From positions 50,699 to 114,698 of the forward strand of contig JBBQCI010000002.1 of NCBI GenBank assembly GCA_038318565.1: a stretch of DNA of 64,000 bases. The letters are read 5' to 3'. Made by a program: the position numbers and the translations under genes. The stretch comes from UBA11346 sp038318565 (GTDB lineage Bacteria > Planctomycetota > UBA11346). Below are positions 60,404-64,000 of the stretch, piece by piece. Every line of letters starts with the position of its first letter. The stretch's first letter is position 1. The notes below the pieces were generated by a model. That model had not been told where the DNA came from, ran no database searches, and saw only the letters and a program-made list of their open reading frames with translations.

Positions 60404-60871
60404 ATGCGTATGGCCAAGCCCTCCATTCCCGCCACCATGGTCCGTACGTTGCGCGAATTGCGTGATCGCACCGTGCCGTTGTATGACGCCTCTGAACGCA
60501 TGCTTGCTGCGCGCTACCGCAAGGGTGGCTGGACAGCCCGCCAGGTCCTCGTCCACATTAGCGATATTGAGGCCGTTTTCCTCGAACGGCTGCGTCGCCT
60601 GCTGGCCCAAGACAAGGCCCTCTTGATGGCAATAGATCCGGATGGTTGGTCCGACCGGCTGGGCTACGCCAAACGCGACCTCGGGCTGGCCCAGTCGCAG
60701 TTCGTCGCTGCCCGGTCATCGATCATCGAACTGATCGAGATGCATGGTGGTGAAGCCGCGCGTACCGCCGTCCACAGCGAAGCCGGTTTGCTGACCATGG
60801 CCGACGTGGTGAAGAAGGTGGAATGGCATCACCGTCACCACCTCGAACAGGTCGAGCAGGCCTTGGCCTGA
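60404..60871 (+). CDS. DinB-like metal-binding protein
   Basis: A 155-residue four-helix protein of the DinB/YfiT superfamily. Likely metal-binding histidines lie in 'WTARQVLVHISDIEAVFLERL' and 'KKVEWHHRHHLEQVEQAL'. DinB-like proteins act as thiol-dependent transferases or hydrolases (bacillithiol or mycothiol partners). The 24-bp gap after cobC places it in the cobalamin operon, though a direct role in B12 metabolism is unknown. ATG at 60410 is an alternative start. Confidence 0.8.
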   Translation: MRMAKPSIPATMVRTLRELRDRTVPLYDASERMLAARYRKGGWTARQVLVHISDIEAVFLERLRRLLAQDKALLMAIDPDGWSDRLGYAKRDLGLAQSQFVAARSSIIELIEMHGGEAARTAVHSEAGLLTMADVVKKVEWHHRHHLEQVEQALA

Positions 60872-60905
60872 CGATTAGACCACTCCGATCGGCTTGCGCA
60901 GCATC

Positions 60906-60931
60906 GCGTTGATGGCCGCGGCTATCAACGC
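60906..60931. terminator. Candidate bidirectional terminator hairpin
   Basis: A long near-perfect dyad (GCGTTGAT 60906-60913, ATCAACGC 60924-60931) with an inner GCC/GGC pair lies between the convergent dinB-like and kinase-FHA genes. There is no T-run on either side, so it may be a weak terminator, a 3'-end stabilising stem or a recombination-like dyad. Confidence 0.4.
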
Positions 60932-60934
60932 AGG

Positions 60935-62647
60935 TTACAGGAAGTCTCCCAATCGACAGATACGCAGGCGAATACCACCCAACTCAAGGACATCCGGCAG
61001 CGCCCTGTCATCGCAACGCCAGCTGTTGTCAGTCCGTTGAAGCTGAACCCGACTGGTTGCCCCGGCAATTGGTAGGTCTCCGTCCTGACCAATGCTCAGG
61101 CTGCGTGGCACCAATGCATAGAATAAGTTGGGCCGGTTGGTCGGTCGTTCGATCACCGCTGCACCTGGGCAAGGACGCAGGCGCATGGCTGCAACCTCGC
61201 CTAACACCAGTTCCGAGGCTGCGCTGACGCTGTGCGGAACACCCTGCCTCAGCCGTATCCCATTCAGTGTCGTTCCGTTGCTGCTAGCGAGATCGGTAAC
61301 CGTGGTCTCACCGGTGCTATGACAGTGGATTTCGGCATGTCGTCGGCTGACCCGGGTAATGCGTTCACGATGCGCATCCTCGGGGTAATCGCGCACCACC
61401 AAATCGACTCCGACGGTTCGATGCTTCCCTAGCACCAATCGGTCGCGGCCCCACAACACGATGGTTGGGTCACCATCTGGCCCATGCAGCAGCAACGCAT
61501 CGTCGGACGACACGCACGCTGCTGGCGGGACCTCGCGTAGCCGAATAGTCTCTCCTGGCATGAGTCCATACGTCGCTAGCAACGGTGCCAGCATGGTTCG
61601 AACAGAGATTGCAGAATCAGGCCGATCTTCCGGTCGCTTCTGCATCAGTCGCGACACCAGTTGCGCTACGCCTGCCGGCAGTCCAGGGATGGCGTCATCC
61701 AGATCGGGCGGGGGGGCGGTGCGGTGCGCCTGCATAACCTCGGCACGTCGTCCAGCGTACGGTGGTCGGCCGGTCAGGCAGACGTACATCAGGCAACCAA
61801 GGGCGTACAGATCAGCTCGACCATCGACGGCATCGCGACCGTCGATCTGCTCGGGGGCCATTGCGTTTGGTGTACCCACGGCCACCCCTGCCATGGTCAT
61901 CCGCGTCGCTCCGGCGCTGGTCGCCCTGGCCAGGCCGAAATCTCCGAGCAAGACCGAACCGTCTGCGCAGACGAAAATGTTGGCCGGTTTAAGGTCCCGA
62001 TGGATGACGCCACGGCCATGGGCCAATTCCAGGGCATCGGCGATCTGATCCACGACGGCGAGAGCAACGGCGGGGCGCAGGGGGCCTCCACGGGCGAGCT
62101 CTTCGGCCAAATCGCCCTCGGGCACCCAGGCCAGAACCAAGTATCGGGTCCCGTCTGCAGCGATCCCGCCATCCAGACATGGAACAATGCGCGGGTGGGT
62201 TAAACTGGCCGTGATCCGGGCCTCGCGGGCGAAACGCCCATGCAATTCAGCTTCGGGTGAGGGTCGTTCCCCTTCGGCAGCGTCACCTGTCCAGACCGAC
62301 CCACCAGAGTCGCCGCTGAGCATCAGTGACCGTCCGGGGTGTAAGGCCGTCTTCACAACCACCAAGGGGCCTTCAGCGGCTGCCGCCAACCACACCACAC
62401 CCATGGCCCCGCCTCCCAACCTGGCCAGTGCCTGCCAGCGGCCAAATCCGGGATGACCGGTTGGCGGCATCAGGTCACCTAACCGATCGGCGACGCTACC
62501 GGCTCCGGCAGCGCGCAGGGCCTGCCCCAGTTCGGTCGTGGTGCAACTGGCGAGCGAGGTAGCGAGCGTGGGAACGATGGATCGATCTATCCACCCACGT
62601 CGTCCGGCAGCGCGCAGAATGGCTTCGGTCTGCAATGGATGAGTCAT
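60935..62647 (-). CDS. Ser/Thr protein kinase with C-terminal FHA domain
   Basis: A 570-residue protein with an N-terminal helical segment (1-60), a kinase domain (~70-360) and an FHA domain (~400-500). The kinase is complete: GGGAMGVVW loop, catalytic loop VIHRDLKPAN, DFGLA, 'GTPNAMAPEQ'. The FHA has the phosphothreonine-binding pattern 'RVSRRHAEIHC' and 'DLASSNGTTLNG', so the protein may bind phosphorylated partners or itself. No membrane segment is present. Its ATG overlaps an upstream ORF stop (ATGA). Kinase plus FHA suggests signalling related to the other kinases in the window. Confidence 0.93.
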   Translation of the reverse strand: MTHPLQTEAILRAAGRRGWIDRSIVPTLATSLASCTTTELGQALRAAGAGSVADRLGDLMPPTGHPGFGRWQALARLGGGAMGVVWLAAAAEGPLVVVKTALHPGRSLMLSGDSGGSVWTGDAAEGERPSPEAELHGRFAREARITASLTHPRIVPCLDGGIAADGTRYLVLAWVPEGDLAEELARGGPLRPAVALAVVDQIADALELAHGRGVIHRDLKPANIFVCADGSVLLGDFGLARATSAGATRMTMAGVAVGTPNAMAPEQIDGRDAVDGRADLYALGCLMYVCLTGRPPYAGRRAEVMQAHRTAPPPDLDDAIPGLPAGVAQLVSRLMQKRPEDRPDSAISVRTMLAPLLATYGLMPGETIRLREVPPAACVSSDDALLLHGPDGDPTIVLWGRDRLVLGKHRTVGVDLVVRDYPEDAHRERITRVSRRHAEIHCHSTGETTVTDLASSNGTTLNGIRLRQGVPHSVSAASELVLGEVAAMRLRPCPGAAVIERPTNRPNLFYALVPRSLSIGQDGDLPIAGATSRVQLQRTDNSWRCDDRALPDVLELGGIRLRICRLGDFL

Positions 62648-62910
62648 GGGCTAGTCCAGAATGGGTATTCAACCTCCGGCCGCAAGTGTCCGAGTGGATC
62701 CTGTCGATGCCGGTCTGCAAACGACGGCCGATCCCATGCGCGAATCATGCGGAGCAGCGCAGTTTCGCTGCCTGCTGCGAGCGTCACGGCCATGTTTGTC
62801 CTCCTCGGCAAAGGCCTCCCGCGTGCGGGGAACCATGGCATGGTGCCAACGTGCGTACTCCCGAATAACTCGTCGCCCTCCAGCTCCAGTATTCCCAACC
62901 ATATCTTCAC
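62644..62910 (-). CDS. Possible small protein upstream of the kinase-FHA gene
   Basis: An 88-codon GTG-started frame whose stop overlaps the kinase start by four bases. The product is Arg/Pro-rich ('WFPARGRPLPRRTNMAV', 'AAGSETALLRMIRAWDRPSF') and has no recognised family or ribosome-binding site. The overlap is the only support. The next ~150 bases, up to the transposase end, show T-rich runs and no gene. Confidence 0.35.
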   Translation of the reverse strand: MKIWLGILELEGDELFGSTHVGTMPWFPARGRPLPRRTNMAVTLAAGSETALLRMIRAWDRPSFADRHRQDPLGHLRPEVEYPFWTSP

Positions 62911-63063
62911 CCGACGATGCCCGACGTGTTGCCAGTCCAGCCACCAGCAAGCCGCGTGAGCCAGCCCAACAAGCTGTTTTTCCGGTCTGTTTTTAGTTCT
63001 GGGCGCAGCCGTTCCTCCCTCGCTGCCATCGGCAGGGGGGTCAATGCCTGTGCGCCGTCCCGC

Positions 63064-63749
63064 TCAGGCAGCTCGGTAGTAGTGCTTCAGGACCCCTCCG
63101 AGTCTGGAGCGACACCGGATCGGCACCGCAGGGTCGGCGACGAGTTTCTCGGGAGCTATCACAACGTTGCCGATACCCTGATGATTCTGCTCCTGGTGAT
63201 AGTGGATCAGGTATTCTCGCAGGGCTCGTTGCCGTCCACCGATGCCGACGCAGCGCACCCTGCGCAGGCATTCCTTGCAGGACGTCCATGGTCGCGATCT
63301 GGTGGCCCTCCTCGGTGATGAACGGCTTCCAGATGCTCTCCGGCCTGGTCAACGTGCGTTGCGTGGGGTCGAAGTAGTGCTCGATGCTCCCGCAGGACGC
63401 GCCTGACGGTCTTGGGGCGGATCTTCTGCCAGACGTTGGCGACGGCGCCGGCGATCCTGGTGATGCCACAGGTCGTGGTGTAGGCCATGGTGAGGACCAG
63501 CATCTCGACCCAGGCCGGCACCTTGGGTCGTCCGACCGTGTTGGCGAGTTGCGCGGGCGCCTCCTGGACCAGCTTGTACCAGCGCTGGAAGGTCCTCACG
63601 TTGGCCACGGTGGCGAGCGTCTCGAGTTCGCCCCAGCCGACGGCTTTGCCCAGGACGCCGAAGGTGCGCCGCCACGCCGGGGTGAAGGCGAGCTTGGTGC
63701 CCTTGGGGACGCGTTCCCGGTAGATCCCGTTCGGCGCGCAGACCACCAT
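63064..63749 (-). pseudogene. Degenerate integrase-core-type transposase
   Basis: Pieces of one transposase lie in three frames. From ATG 63749 there is an N-terminal helix-turn-helix part ('RVPKGTKLAFTPAWRRTF', 'GRPKVPAWVEMLVLTMAYTT', 'KIRPKTVRRVLREH'). A frame shift near 63400 continues as 'DPTQRTLTRPESIWKPFITEE'. Another near 63280 jumps to the end, KECLRRVRCVGIGG through 'LREYLIHYHQEQNHQGIGN' to stop. The catalytic DDE core between the second and third pieces is missing. The C-terminal 'HYHQEQNHQG' pattern is typical of rve/IS3-like enzymes in planctomycetes. The element is dead. Confidence 0.8.
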
Positions 63750-64000
63750 CGACGGCACGTCGCAGACCCGGCAGCACAACGACGTGCACGAGACCACCAC
63801 GATCGACACCAGCGTGCTAGGGTATGACGCCAAAGGCAACCTGACCCGCGAGACCTCTAACGCGACCTACCGCTGGGATCCGGAGAACCGCCTGACCCAG
63901 GCCAACGTCCCGGCCTTCGCCGCCGACCCGGCAGTCCCGCAGGCCACCCGTTACACCTACGACGCGCTTGGCCGCCGCCTAGCCAAGACGGTGGGCAACC
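63724..64000 (+). CDS. RHS-repeat protein fragment (3' end beyond the window)
   Basis: From a stop at 63721 the frame reads 'DTSVLGYDAKGNLTRETSNATYRWDPENRLTQ' then 'ATRYTYDALGRRLAKTVGN', two YD-type RHS repeats, and continues past the window edge. RHS proteins are large surface or secreted beta-cocoon shells carrying C-terminal toxins and are frequent T6SS effectors. Here the 5' part is missing or cut by the transposase remnant, which overlaps its first bases on the other strand. There is no obvious start codon or ribosome-binding site, so it is probably a fragment. Confidence 0.75.
   Translation, partial: MPFGAQTTIDGTSQTRQHNDVHETTTIDTSVLGYDAKGNLTRETSNATYRWDPENRLTQANVPAFAADPAVPQATRYTYDALGRRLAKTVGN

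Noticed and set aside
60875..60934. Possible C-terminal coding remnant on the minus strand (reads like '...NAMLRKPIGVV' then stop)
   Set aside because: Only about twenty codons, with no start or neighbours, and overlapping a hairpin; too short to support.

Overview
This 64 kb window is GC-rich and densely coded. It most likely comes from a diderm member of the PVC superphylum, probably Planctomycetota. The clues are a DUF4159 gene after a coiled-coil/Gly-rich protein, secreted HEAT-repeat proteins, several Ser/Thr kinases (one fused to a formylglycine-generating-enzyme-like domain), two DUF4388 proteins, a transposase of a style I associate with planctomycetes, an RHS fragment, and outer-membrane functions (TonB-dependent receptor, type VI secretion, lipoproteins). 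This assignment is an inference from gene content; no rRNA or tRNA gene is visible to confirm it.

Layout. 1-6858 (+): a tightly overlapping operon ending in a 5'-nucleotidase-like/four-heme cytochrome fusion. 6855-11944 (-): ABC-2-type permease, a secreted protein with an internal duplication, and cysS. 12030-19496 (+): MoeB-rhodanese, a large DEAD-box helicase with a repetitive linker, a sulfite/nitrite reductase, a Crp/Fnr regulator and folA. 19493-20881 (-): HEAT protein. 21000-25833 (+): a stand-alone ketoreductase resembling the type I fatty acid synthase domain, a WecA-like transferase, an O-antigen ligase and an adenylate-kinase-like protein. 25835-32296 (-): a five-gene operon running pstS-like, lipoprotein, DUF4388, unknown, U32 protein. 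32422-34999: pseudokinase-FGE fusion (+), then thioredoxin and ferredoxin (-). 35192-35969: a decayed ABC exporter.

36109-45955 holds part of a type VI secretion locus (tssJ, tssK, tssL, tssM, tagF, tssA, a membrane protein) facing a convergent DUF4388-Ser/Thr kinase. The sheath, tube, spike, ClpV and most baseplate genes are not in the window. 46023-49710 (+) carries phosphatidylserine decarboxylase and synthase, a transglutaminase-like protein and a LysM lipoprotein. 49643-51142 (-) has a TrmJ-like methyltransferase, a HIT protein and a small ORF; 51231-53258 (+) is an M3 oligopeptidase.

53677-60871 (+) is a cobalamin island: a B12 riboswitch, then btuB, btuC, btuD, btuF, cobU, cobS, cobC and a DinB-like gene. 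It encodes corrinoid uptake and nucleotide-loop assembly without de novo ring synthesis in view. 60935-62647 (-) is a kinase-FHA protein. The right end holds a degenerate transposase next to an RHS fragment that runs off the window.

The regions most worth follow-up are the T6SS locus with its kinases, the chimeric helicase, the stand-alone ketoreductase, the pstS/DUF4388/U32 operon and the decayed elements at 35.2 kb and 63 kb.
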